This document shows positions 49,433-61,624 of a stretch of DNA of 64,000 nucleotides, one piece after another; within the stretch, counting starts at the first letter, position 1, and each line of letters begins with the position of its first letter. Location: assembly GCA_033980235.1 (NCBI GenBank), contig CM067070.1:6043544-6107543 (forward strand), in the 5' to 3' direction. Origin of the DNA: Diadema setosum (lineage: Eukaryota; Echinodermata; Echinoidea; Diadematoida; Diadematidae). Position numbers and translations under genes: made by a program. A model generated the notes under the pieces. That model was not told the DNA's origin. It saw only the letters and a list, made by a program, of their open reading frames with translations, and did no database searches.

Positions 49433-50884
49433 TCATTTTTCGACGCGAACTTAGACATTTCACTTTCTTGGTAACAGAGAATAAGGTCTCATAAGCAAAA
49501 CAAATCAAATTGAAAAGAGTTTTTTAAAAATCGTAAACTGCTTCCTTACAGACAGAAAGTAACATTATCATCCGAAAAGTGGCATGAATGAGAAAGACCA
49601 TAGTCCGAAGCAGACGCAATCCGCCACTAACTCTGCACATGGCGGCTCTTGGACACTGTAGTCTGCATTCCTCAAACTGGTAACTTCTAGCAATGGCAAG
49701 GTGTTTCGACTCAGAACATGATGTTCTTGTGGACCGGAAGAGGCAATAAAAAAGTATAATATGTTTTTAACGTTACAAGTGGTATTATACACTAAACTAT
49801 TCTTTGAGACCTGTTCCTTCCAGTCGTATATAAGTAACTAATGTTTTTATCAAATCCATTATGAATGTATACAAATGTCACCGGCACCTTTTAGATAGCG
49901 TTTGCAGAGCCGTTCAAGATTCAAGATTGATTCAAGGTGGGCGTCTTGTAACCCCCCCCCCCCCCGTCTCCTTTCGTGCAGGTTTCTTTGAGGGGAGGGA
50001 GAGGGGGAGGAGGACGAGAAAGAGGAGAAGGAGGATACTTCGCTTACTCCCCTGATTAATGTCATTTTCTGCTATGTTCTTTTCAAGAATCCAGAGTGGA
50101 AATACGGTAATATTACTACTTATCACTTGCTCGTACTGGCAATTCGACATCCTTCCACAACATCAGAAAAAGAAAACACTTATGCTGTCATCGATTACTA
50201 GTGCCAGAATAAAATACGTGATCTACTTAAGAAGATATCTACTTATCTTGATGTCACACAAAATATGCGATGATACCAGAAAAAAAAAAAAAAAAAACAA
50301 TGCAAAGGAAGGTGATCTCAACGTGCTGATATCTCCCATGAATAGCAGAGGAGGAATATGTAATGATAATTGAATGAGAAATCGAATTGTTCTGACTCGT
50401 TCAATCGATCCAAATACCACCTGTTCCTGTGACAATGTGATGAGGCGAACTGTGTACAGTACCGGTGGTGTAGCCCGTAAACCACAAACACCCACGAACC
50501 GATTATGGCGATTGACGATTATTTCAACATACGCTAGCTATTCAGGCCGCTCCTTTGAAATTCATTACCCCACCACTAACGGAATAAAAGTCAGCTGAAT
50601 AGAGCGGTAGGAATGCGCAGGTTGAGAAAGTCATTGAATTCTATGCCAGCTTGACTTGTTTCCACAGTGAATTTTCCCAACCGTATAAAACATTGATAAT
50701 GCAAGGTAATTTAGGTAATATTGGCAGCATCTTGTAACTCCATCCCCTTGTTTGTTCACATAGCTATCATGTAAAGCATTCTGTGGTAGATTCTCTACAT
50801 CAACAATCCCTTTTCTCTTCACAAAGAAAAATGTAAAATTAAGCAAAGCGTACATCTTTATCCATTTTAACTAGTGCCAAAACA

Positions 50885-51003
50885 CGTCATCGAAAACACA
50901 TTACAATCTATCGATGGAGACGATATAGATCATGACGTCATCAACTTATCTCATTTGCATATTACCGTCGCGTGAAAGCATGTTTCGTTAAACGTCACAA
51001 TTC
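50885..51003 (-). promoter_or_regulatory. CRE and octamer cluster upstream of gene 3
   Basis: A palindromic TGACGTCA lies at 50933-50940. Flanking half-sites are AACGTCAC at about 50990 and ACACGTCATCG at about 50882. An octamer ATGCAAAT reads on the minus strand at about 50952-50959. The cluster lies 3.4 kb upstream of the gene 3 start on the same strand sense. A regulatory role is inference. Confidence 0.35.
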
Positions 51004-51090
51004 AATAATTGCCTCGTTTCAGTCCCTTCTCAACGATACATTTTCTCACTTTGCGTTTATTGTTTACTTTACTTTGATCACTGACAGTTT

Positions 51091-52921
51091 TCGTGACAAT
51101 AATAATTATAATGATAATAAATAATGATCATGATCATATCATGATGATCATGATGATGAATTACTGATTCCATGATATATTTTGCTCCTGCGACAAATGC
51201 TCCCATGATACATCTGAACGCTTAGTCAACTATGAATTCTACCCACTCACACAACCCCAACCCTTTAATCCTAACCATTATATTAAATTAACCTAAAACT
51301 CAGTTATAAGCTTAACCCTATCCCAAACCCTAAGTCCTTGGAGAACATAACAGACTATAGTCACATTTTTAATATCGTGTCACCATCATTGATATAAGGT
51401 TCCACAAATAATTATCATTATAATTATACTCTTTGCATTTCACATATAGTTTAAGCTTACTTTGTTCTCTGTTATCAAAAAAAAAAGTGATATGTTATTA
51501 TGTTCTTGTTGAAAAATGAAATAGAATTTTAATCTTAAAATGAATACCTCCATTTTGTTTGATTTCATATTCAATAAATTTTGTCAAAGCCAGCTAAAAT
51601 AAAATAGCACGGAATTTCACTTTAAAGTTTGGAGTTTTGAAGCTGGTTTCTCCATTCGCTAGCATCCCTGAGACCGACTTTCATCGCTGGGATATTTGGC
51701 ACAATTGCTGGAGGGGGACAGCGTGTGGGCGGGAAGGGACATTAACAAATACCTAGTATCAACAATTCAACAAGTCCTATTGGCGTTGACCAACTAAAGC
51801 GTTATGCCGAATTTACTTCGATATTCGGACAGAGGAGAAAGCGATGACCAGGGGAAACGGGGCGATTGTATGGGTGGTGGAAGGGGGTTCGTAGCTGAAA
51901 ACCTGGATTGTTTATATACCTTGTTTGTTTGTCAAAATCAAAAGTAGAAAAGGAATTTCATGGCAACTGATGAACAAATTGTCCTACATCGACGTAAATA
52001 AGCACTGAATTGATCAGTGTTTTAGTAGTAGCCATGATTAAAAAAAAAAAAAAAAATCATGGGCGTACGTACTCGAGCAGGATTCGACCCTACGACCTCC
52101 TGATCTCCGGACACTTTTTTATCCTCCACGAGTGTATCGCTTGGCGTAAAGCGCAAGCCGTTCCAAAGCGGTCATCGCTTTCTCCTCTGTCCGAGTATCG
52201 AAGTAAATTTGGCATAACGCTTTAGTTGGTCAACGTCAATAGGACTTGTTGAAGTGATACTAGGTATTTGTTAATGTCCCTTCCCGCCCACACGCTGCCC
52301 CCTCCAGCAATATTGTGCCAAATATCCCAGCAATGAAAGTCGGTCTCAGGGATGCTAGCGAATGGAGAAACCAGCTTCAAAACTCCAAACTTTAAAGTGA
52401 AATTCCGTGCTATTTTATTTCTAGCTGGCTTTGACAAAATTAATTGAATATGAAATCAAACAAAATGGAGGTATTCATTTTAAGATTAAAATTCTATTTC
52501 ATTTTTCAACAAGAACATACAAACATATCACATTTTTGTAAGAGAGAACAAAGTAAGCTGAAACTATTATGAAATGCAAAGAGTATAATTATAATGATAA
52601 TCAAATTTTGTGGAACCTTATATCAATGATGGTGACATGATACTAAGAATTGCTCCTGTGACTATAGTCTGTTATGTTCTCCAAGGACTTGGTGTTTGGG
52701 ATAGGGTTAAGTTGTAACTGAGTTTTAGGTTCATTTAATAATGATTAGGATTATAGGGTTGGGGTTGTGTGTGTGGGTAGAATTCATAGTTGACTTAGCG
52801 TTCAGATGTATCATGGGAGCATTTGTCGCAGGAGCAAAATATATCATGGAATCAGTAATTCATCATCATGATCATCATGATCATGATCATGATCATTATC
52901 AATTATCATTATTGTCAGTAC
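51091..52921. mobile_element. 1.8 kb inverted repeat element with about 755-base arms
   Basis: The left arm (51091-51849) and right arm (52170-52921) are highly similar inverted copies, sharing for example CGGACAGAGGAGAAAGCGAT, AAGGGACATTAACAAATACC and TCTTAAAATGAATACCTCC. A spacer of about 320 bases holds an A-run and a tRNA-like fragment. No transposase frame was recognised. It is probably a foldback-type or very large MITE-like element. Confidence 0.8.
52050..52140 (-). mobile_element. tRNA-like SINE fragment inside the inverted repeat spacer
   Basis: On the minus strand GGAGATCAGGAGGTCGTAGG then GGTCGAATCCTGC resembles the anticodon-T-arm half of a tRNA with a one-base-off B-box. It is followed by a T-run. 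It lies only in the single-copy spacer. Confidence 0.5.
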
Positions 52922-53544
52922 ACAAATAAAAAATAAGAAAAATGTAACGAATACAGTTAATGAGATTAAATGATTAAACAGGCCGAAATGAACATTCTCT
53001 GAGATGTGCAACAATTAAACTCCTGAGCCCTGTAATTCTCTCACATATTTCCACGTGCCAAAATGTAATAAAACCGGTGACTTGAGGGTAGGTGCACTGC
53101 TATATCACACTGTGATGCCGGTCCTAGTTATGGTTCAGATCTCATATAAATCAGGGCGGTACTTATCAAAAACACATCAAATATCAGTAGAGTTACCACC
53201 AACGATACGGGCCTACCGAACTATACGAAATATGTAAAGTTGCAAGCCTGCTGAACATTAACCCACCAGACAATTCCAGGATTTTGTCATACAGGGTCAC
53301 GTTGTTTTTAATTATTGTTCTGTTCTAATTTTAACTCTTTAGGATTAATGTGAGCTTGCGTACTGCTTTGTTTACTTTTTCTGTCAGCATGCATCCTGAA
53401 ACTCGTGAGGTACAACGGGGTATACAGTTTATATTGATCAAAAGTTCTACTGCACGGACAGTTTTGTAGTTCATGAAAGTTCATTCCTGAACAAGCAAGA
53501 TAGAGCATTTATGAAAAGTTGTTTGGAGGCCCGCGGGAAGAGGG

Positions 53545-53720
53545 GAAAGTAAAAAAAAAAAAAAAAAAAAGAGAGAGAGAGATAATCTCTTCAGTTGTGT
53601 ATTTGTCTAAGCACAGGCTTGAGAGAGAGCGAGAGAATGAGAGAAAGAGAGAGAGAGAGAAAGAAGGGACTCAAAGAGAGAAGGGTGAGTGAGAGAGAGA
53701 GAGGGAGAGAGAAGGGTGAA
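53545..53720. repeat. Purine (GA-rich) tract
   Basis: An A-run followed by interrupted (GA)n and GAAAGAGAGA blocks, almost entirely purine on the plus strand. Confidence 0.8.
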
Positions 53721-54531
53721 GGAGGATAGATAGATGGATGGACTGATGGATAATATTTAAGGAGGAGGGACGGGTGAGAGTGAAAGGGAGAGAGGGATGG
53801 TAGGAGAAAGATGCGGAGGAGGACGGCAGGGAAGAGGAAGAAACGGGCTTTGGCAGAATGATTGAAAGCGAGACGTAGGTTCCCTAATCGAAACCATTCT
53901 GGGGTAAAAACTGGGAGAGGCTAAACTAACCGTAAAAGTGCAAGAGAACTCTTATTGGCATTTCAATCTGTCTCCGTGAAAGAGATCGAGAGAAAAAAAA
54001 TGGAACGGTCAGAGAGGAGATATTGTAAGGTATAACAGCAAGAAGCTTGGCTTTGAGTTGTGATAAAGAAATTGAAAGTTGGGAGGATTATGAAGGTGCG
54101 TACTATATAGATCTGGAACACAGAAATATCTTAATAGTTTCGTGGCCAGTAAAAAGCAGTTTACCCGCAGTTTTGCGAGTTTCGGTTTAATGTGAAACTA
54201 TGATCTGAGTAAAACTAAAAGGAAAAGTAGCTAGACCAAACTATGTATAATAGGGCCTATAAGTACTCGTAAGAACCTATACATCAAGTTTTTCCGCAAC
54301 AAAATAGAAACTATCAACAACAACAAATGTAGGACGGAAGCGGATAAGCCGGGGAAGACCCTTGGGTACAAAATTCCTGACCTACTATCGCTTCATCAGG
54401 GAGCGGAGAGTTCCCCGAGAGGAATCGCCAGGTGTTCCGCTGACGAAAGTTCGCCGGCGTGAAAAACTGGGACGTAAAAAACGCGCGCGGTTATCACTTG
54501 CACGAAGGATGGTGAAGCCACTAGTAAATTC

Positions 54532-54544
54532 GTTGCCTAGCAAC
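54532..54544. promoter_or_regulatory. Perfect X-box (RFX-type) palindrome GTTGCCTAGCAAC
   Basis: The 13-base sequence matches the RFX X-box consensus on both strands. It sits in a GC-richer block (about 54320-54620). That block also has a 102-codon open frame rich in R/K and a donor-like AAG|GTTAGT at about 54624. RFX sites mark promoters of ciliary and some neuronal genes. Which gene it would serve is not visible here. Confidence 0.45.
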
Positions 54545-55337
54545 CCTTATCACACTGTTCCGGAGATGATGATGGTAGAGATACCCCTTGAGGGTGGGGA
54601 TGATAATAAGTTCCTGTCCTCAAGGTTAGTAGCCTATTGCACATGCACCCTTGTTCCTATCAAACAATGATCGAGCAATGCGAAGTATTATCCTCATATT
54701 CACAGTTTAACATAATAATCATTGTCATGGCTGCCCACCTTCCTTGAAAGTATTAAACTTGCGAGCACGCACGCACGCACGCACGCACACACACACTCGC
54801 ACAAATACGCACACCCACATGCACACATACACACAGAAAATCCATCCTACAACCTCGGCTTTATAGTAGTCCCCTCCATTTTCGACTTTTTCTTTGTTAT
54901 GATTCAGTTACATTTTGTCTTTGCATTTCTTCATCTAAAGTATGTTTATTGTCTCATTGTGAACAAGTGACGTGTATCTAACTCTCAATCGGATATGTAA
55001 AAGTAACACTGTACTTTACTTTGTTTGTGTGCAATTGTCATAATTATTGTATAATTCCGTCGGAAATGAAATAAAATGAAATTAATGAAATTAAAATAAA
55101 AACAGGAAGACAATAAGAACACAAACATTTGTCGTTTGGAATCGTAATGACGTGTGGAAACTGATAAAAAACAACATGCAGCTAGAATAAAATAAGACCG
55201 TCAAAATAGACTGAAGAGAATTGTAAAGCCTGAGAGATCTTATTTCGTCAGTTTGTAAAATGTTTCCTCAGCCAGAAGTGAAAAACACGAAGGAGGTAGT
55301 GAAGCAATAACATTATAGTACAGATAGGCCTACAGTG

Positions 55338-55400
55338 TACAGGTTACTACTACTACTAGTACTACTACTGCTACTACTACTACTACTGCTGCTACTACTA

Positions 55401-55467
<67 letters not shown>

Positions 55468-55508
55468 GTACTACTACTACTACTACTACTGCTGCTACTA
55501 CTATACTA

Positions 55509-55540
<32 letters not shown>

Positions 55541-55592
55541 ACTACTATACTACTACTACTACTATCACCACCATAACTATTACTAGTAGTCA

Positions 55593-55634
<42 letters not shown>

Positions 55635-55676
55635 AAGAAGAAGTAGTGGTAATAGTAGTAGCGGTAGTATAGTAGC

Positions 55677-55718
<42 letters not shown>

Positions 55719-55760
55719 AAGAAGTAGTGGTAATAGTAGTAGTAATAGTAGTATAGTAGC

Positions 55761-55806
<46 letters not shown>

Positions 55807-55825
55807 TGTAGTAGTAGTAGTAGTT

Positions 55826-55871
<46 letters not shown>

Positions 55872-55881
55872 CAGTAGTTGT

Positions 55882-55931
<50 letters not shown>

Positions 55932-55935
55932 TGTA

Positions 55936-56008
<73 letters not shown>

Positions 56009-56012
56009 TGTA

Positions 56013-56067
<55 letters not shown>

Positions 56068-56071
56068 TGTA

Positions 56072-56102
<31 letters not shown>

Positions 56103-56118
56103 TGTAGTAGTACAAGTA
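55338..56118. repeat. Giant (ACT)n-(AGT)n trinucleotide array with a strand switch
   Basis: ACT/GCT units run from 55338 to about 55580. The array then changes to AGT units to 56118, with TTG, AAG and TATAG interruptions. AGT is the reverse complement of ACT, so the array is a large inverted repeat. Long open frames across it are repeat artefacts. Confidence 0.95.
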
Positions 56119-56249
56119 GTACAAGAGGGAGCAGATGAAAAGGAGAACGTAGAACGGAAGAAGAAATAGAAGAAGAGAAAAAATTGAACAGGAGAAGAGA
56201 ACGACAAATAATACAGGCAATGAAAGAGGAGAATTAAAAAAAAAAGAGC

Positions 56250-56415
56250 AATTGAAGATGATGACGAAGAAGAAGATGATGGTGATGATGGTAATGATGA
56301 TGAAGGTCTATCAGAAGATGATGATGAAGAAGAAGAAGAAGAAGAAGAAGAAGAAGAAGAAGAAGAAGAAGAAGAAGAAGAAGAAGAAGAAAAAGAAGAA
56401 GAAGGAGGAGGAAAA
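56250..56415. repeat. (GAT)n and (GAA)n purine-rich array
   Basis: Trinucleotide GAT/GAA units ending in an uninterrupted GAA tract from about 56325 to 56391. Polypurine mirror symmetry could favour triplex structure. Confidence 0.9.
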
Positions 56416-57146
56416 GAATACCATCAAACCTACCTTCACAACGGCACAAGATGATAGGTGAATTCTTTGCGGAAGAAGCAACTGCGCGTTGATCGGTTGT
56501 ACCCTTTCTCCACGATGTGCAAAATGTCAAATGCATCGGGGATGTTGCGTTGGCAGTGTGCGCAGATCAATCGCGACAATATCCATTGGATCGCCAACTA
56601 ACACACGCGAGGGGGGAGCCCCCCCACCCCCTTCTCTCTCCCTCCCCGCCCCCTCTTTTCCTGCCTCTCCGTTTCTGCCGCACATTTGTATAATGACTAT
56701 GCCTCTTTTCTTTTCTTTTCTTTTCTTTTGTTTTGTTGTTTGTTTGTTTGTTTTTTGCATTCAGTGTGAAGTGCTTTCTGAATTCACTGTAAGGCTTCAG
56801 CAGGTATTTAGCACGCTATCTATGTAGGCCTTATGAGTTCCACTAATTCAATTAAAACATTTTACAAAGCTGTGCACAATACTTGTGATGTTATTTTTGG
56901 AGGGGTGATGCTAGGGTGAACTGGGACATCACTGTCCCACTTCTCCCTCTGTTCAAATTTATGATAAAAGTATCACAAATTGTCTTTTTAATAGCAGTCT
57001 TCACTTATGGACCATAATGGATATGTTTTGCGATGAAACTCTTCCTGTGTAAATATTTTTCTTCAATCTTTTATCTTTCTTTCTTTTTCATATAAACAAT
57101 ATACAAATTAGTTTATTACAAAAGACTAAAAGTTTCTTTAAGGTAA

Positions 57147-57147
<1 letters not shown>

Positions 57148-57196
<49 letters not shown>
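57148..57196. repeat. (AC)n microsatellite
   Basis: About 24 CA units. Confidence 0.95.
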
Positions 57197-57203
<7 letters not shown>

Positions 57204-57502
57204 AAAACACGCATATGCTTGTAATATTGTCTAGCCTATTTTTTATGGTTTGTTGAACTTTACCCCAACCAATGTCCCACTTATCCCAGTGGTGGCCCAA
57301 TTCACCCCGTTAAGAAGTTTGTTTGTTTCTTTGTTTGTTTGTTTGTTCCTTTCTTTGTTTTTTTTTTCTTAAGATCAATAATAACACATGAGACTTGCAT
57401 AAAAATAAAGAGAATAATAAGACAATTTTTGCTTCTTTTGACCATAACTTGAAAAATATACCTTTATGTAGTGACCAATATATCATTTAAAAAGCATTAA
57501 TT

Positions 57503-57827
57503 TGAAGAGTTTGTTTGCAAAAACCGATAAGCCCATATTTGCCAAATGGAGATATTTGCGATTAAAGGTCAAGAAAAATAAAGACAATAATAAGAAAATT
57601 TTTGTTTCTTTTGACCATAACTTCAAAAATATACCTTTATATGTAGTGACCAATATATATTTTAAAAGGTAATATTTTTTACTTTATGACAGAGATCGTA
57701 CTTCAAAATCTTCAAAAATGGACTTATCGGTTTTTGCAAACAAACCCTTCATTTGTACTTTATGACAGAGACCGTACTTCAAAATCTTCAAAAATGGACT
57801 TATCGGTTTTTGCAAACAAACTCTTCA
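57503..57827. mobile_element. MITE E, second copy with duplicated right end
   Basis: The full element spans 57503-57751 and is inverted relative to the first copy. An extra 76-base repeat of the right terminal part (TTTTTGCAAACAAACTCTTC) follows at 57752-57827. Confidence 0.75.
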
Positions 57828-58134
57828 TATGACATTGAAAAACGTGATGTATTCATAGAGGTAAGTACCTATTCCTTCCTATTTACTAGGATACAGTCCT
57901 AGAGAAGGGGATTAAAAAATTATTAGAAGCCACTCATGCAACTCTTCGCTCTGTTTTTCATCTGAATCACTGTTATATCTTAGAAAAGAAAAAGAAAATA
58001 TTCCTGATGTAGTAGGGATTCGCATATATTATATAAAATCTCAACTACAGCGTAATTGTCATTAGTACTCTAATGAGTAGATTAGCGTCTTGAGGGCTCC
58101 TCAAAGATGAAAACAAAGAAACAAAAAAGGGTCT

Positions 58135-58535
58135 ATAAAGGGATAGTACAGTATTGGTGGAGATGAGAATTGGGGTTTTAACTTTTTGTGAGATACCAAG
58201 AAAACACTTATGATATAGTACAGAGCATACCATTTTAAGAGGAATTCAAAGTTTATTTGATGGAAATCAGGTTTGGAATGACTGAAACATCCAAAAACAA
58301 AGTAAAACAAAAAGATTGTAAGTGAATTTCTCCTTTTTTTTCTCTCTCTTTTTTTTTTGTGGATATCTCAGCCATTTCAAAACCAATTTTCATCAAATAA
58401 ACGTTGAATTCCTCATAAATTACATGCTCTTTCATATTTCATAAGAGGTTTCTCCTTATTTCACACAGCACACACACAAAAAAAAATGTTACAAACCTGA
58501 AATTAGGTCTCAACCAAAACTGTACGATCCTTATA
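58135..58535. mobile_element. MITE A copy 6
   Basis: Starts ATAAAGGGATAGTACAGTAT and ends AACTGTACGATCCTTATAA. It has both arms, with a T-rich centre. Confidence 0.8.
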
Positions 58536-59138
58536 ACTATTCTAATCACATCTTATCTGTTTAAACGAGTAGATTCTTCAATGCCAGTTCCTTGATGTGT
58601 TTTATTAGGTTGATTTTTGTTTCTTTCGTTGTATTGAGGCAGTCTCCCTCTTTCTCTCTCTCTCTCTCTCTCTCAATCGATCGAAACAAACTTGCACACA
58701 CACACACACACACACACACAAAGAAAACAGGCAAATTTGGGATATAATGCTTAGAGTCATAAATATTTCAACAAACTTCCTTAGAGTGATGATGTCCATA
58801 AAACAAACAAACAAACAGACAAGAAACTAAGCAAATAAAGTTAACACGTTAGTAGTTGTCTCATAAGAAAGGAAACACGGTTTCACTGTAGGTTGTTTTC
58901 TTTATTGCCATACTTGTCTTGTTTGATATCCATACCATTGAAAAAAAAATGAGTTCCCCATCCATTTATTTGGATTTTCTTTTAGGGACCGCACATTGCA
59001 ACACTGTTTTGGGGTTTGTGTGTTTGGGGGAGGGGGAGGGGACGGTCCCTCCATTTATTCTCTGAATGATTTGAACTTGGCATTCGTTGTTATGACACAT
59101 ATTATTTTTAAGAGTTATTCCCAATTGATTTGAGTGAA

Positions 59139-59630
59139 TCGTCATCATTTTCTCGTACCTTGTTGACTTCTAATCTCTTGAAAATGTGTAATAAGATTTT
59201 GAATTGAAATGAACTGAATTGCACTAGCTTCAATTCAGTTGAATTTAATCAAATTGACTGGAATTGAATCAGATTGAATTGAATGATAGATATGTCGTCG
59301 TGCACACCTTAGTATATTGATTTGTACCTTGTTAATATGTAATATTTTGAAAATACAACATCAGTTTTTTGAATGGATTGGAATTAAAATGAATTGAATT
59401 GAATAGAACTGAACTGAAAGTAATTTGATTGAATTTAATCTACTAGTATATTTATTATCTATATGTCGTCGTGCAGCTCTTAGGCGATTGATTCATACCT
59501 CGTTAATTTTCATTTTTTTAATTCTCTTAAAAATACGGAAATAAGATCTTGAATCAAATTGAATGGAATTTAACTAAACAGAAATGAATTAGATTGAAGT
59601 GAATAGTATATTCAGTGTCGTCGTGCAATT
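59139..59630. repeat. Degenerate tandem repeat of about 150-170 base units
   Basis: The marker GTCGTCGTGCA recurs at 59294, 59465 and 59617. Between markers the units share TTGTACCTTGTTAAT, TTGAAAATAC and a GAATTGAATTGAA-rich block. About three units are present. Confidence 0.7.
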
Positions 59631-59904
59631 CTAAGGCTATTGGTCCTTTTTTCTTTTTTGGAAATATTATACATATATAATACATATATTACCACTAAAT
59701 TTTTATGCTATTCTTTACTAAAATTTCATTCCATATGAGGCTCATTTTCACTAGGTGCCTACGTATATAGCGCATAAATCTATTGTTCTACATCCTCGCC
59801 GTATACGACAAGTCTCATGATTTTATATTCTTGAAATGTCCAAGCTTTGGGAGAAACCCTACACCGTAGCAATTAGTTCTTCTCAGAAACCAACGTGATG
59901 CAAA

Positions 59905-59906
<2 letters not shown>

Positions 59907-59936
<30 letters not shown>
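59907..59936. repeat. Poly(A) run of about 30
   Basis: An uninterrupted A tract, possibly the tail of an unrecognised retrocopy ending at about 59906. Confidence 0.8.
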
Positions 59937-59938
<2 letters not shown>

Positions 59939-60182
59939 GGACCGAGTGGCTTCCCGTATCGTTTACCTTCAAGACTAAAATATAGCGTACCACCACAGGA
60001 ACATGCCGCAATTATCTAGTACATAATCCTCTCCTAAAATCCTAGCGACGAAGACCTTTGGATGGAAGAGGTTTCGGTTGCTAAATCAGAAACAGAAAAT
60101 GTGATCGTGTTTTTGAATAATATTTCTGTGAACAAACGAATGGGAGAATTGCTAAAGTGATGTCATGGTAGTACCTAAGAGT

Positions 60183-60537
60183 TAAAGGCATGGTTTACCA
60201 TTTGCAGATGGAATAAAAACCCAGCTTTAGTGCTTCAAAATGTGAGTTAGGGATGGAAATAACCAATGTAAAAATTTAAATCAATCTAATTAATGCTAAG
60301 CATGGTTGAATATACAATATATGGACAATAGTTTTATTAAAAATGTTTAAAGACTAAACCGTGTACAGTTATGATTTATTGAGAAAAAAATGATATCTCG
60401 TTAAATTTTAGGCTTTATTTCAACATTTTTACATGGTAGGATGTTTTGTGATACAACTGACCTACACATATGCGTCAAATGTGATATCTCGAACAGTTTT
60501 TAAATCACTGCTCCGAATGGCAAACAGTACCTTTAAA
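60183..60537. mobile_element. MITE C, best-preserved copy
   Basis: Runs from TTAAAGGCATGGTTTACCAT to ATGGCAAACAGTACCTTTAA. It includes GACTAAACCGTGTACAGTTA and ACAACTGACCTACACATATG, and is used here as the reference copy for the family. Confidence 0.8.
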
Positions 60538-61624
60538 GGGGAATTCTGGACCAGTAAATCTATCTAAAATGAAAGAGTACGGTTTTACTGTAACAAAAGT
60601 GATTTAAAAAAATAAGGAAGTTACGACCATTTAATGATTCGCCTATATCGGTAAAACAATTTCAAGCAGTTGATATGTATGAACAGAGGAGTGAGGTGAT
60701 GATGTCCTCATTTTGCAATAACACTATTTCATTAATGAGGGGAAAAAAGAGAAGAGGAGAAATACGTTTATTCCTGACTGAATAACTTAAAAATAATAAT
60801 CAGGAAGTGTGCACGTTAGGGTTTGAGACAGGGGCACAATACATTGCGTTGGGATTTCCAGGGTCTTTTTATTCTTTTTTTTTTTGAAATTTCAAGATTT
60901 TTTTTTTTCAAATAATATGGCACGTTGTGTGGCAATGACGTTATCAGCTCACTGATTGCATTATTCATAATTATTACCTGTGCAAAAACTGTTTCGTCAA
61001 AACTATCGAAACTTTGCAAACCTGCCGACAACTTCCCTAATTGCATCCAATTTTGAACTTTTTCACTGTTGCGGTTGTATCTTCGTTTCTTTTCAGACTA
61101 ACTTTCATCTTTTCCGGAATTCAAATTTACAGAACTGTTCAAAATGATTTTCAAACTGATTCTGATGAAGGGGAATGAGACCCAAAATGTATGAGTGGAT
61201 TAAGTGAAAGCAGCAATTATTTTTTTATGGTGTAACACGTCAGTGAAAAATTGAGGAAAATCAGACCTTTCCTTCAAAAGTTACACGTATTTTTTTTTTT
61301 AAAATTTGGTGCCCCCATCATTGAGTGAGATGACAACAACATTCTATCATTCTCTTCTTCAAAATGAAAAGTTCTTTCTCCCTTGACTTGTTACTGACAC
61401 ATAGAGGTAATTATCCCCCTGCATTTCGAAAGAGGTAAGTTAAGTACTGTTTTTATGCCAGAAAATTGGGGGGGGGGGGAAATATGCTTGATTCTCTTTA
61501 TGGTTTTGTTACATCAATTTCCAAAAATCAGAAGAGAATGATAGTAGTTTCTCGATGGGTCTTGGTTTAAGAATCTCGCTTTGTGCCCCTTTGTGTGCCC
61601 CTCTTGTTATTAGCGAGCTTTCGA

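Noticed and set aside
50631..50855. Minus-strand 74-codon frame with protein-like composition
   Set aside because: No recognised motif, signal peptide or splice support; too short to claim as a gene.
51235..51330. CCCTAA-like motifs suggesting an interstitial telomere
   Set aside because: Motifs are irregular, not tandem, and lie inside the arms of the inverted repeat.
55501..56220. Open frame of 239 codons, the longest in the window
   Set aside because: It is the translation of the (AGT)n array (poly-T/Y/L) and has no protein-like content outside the repeat.
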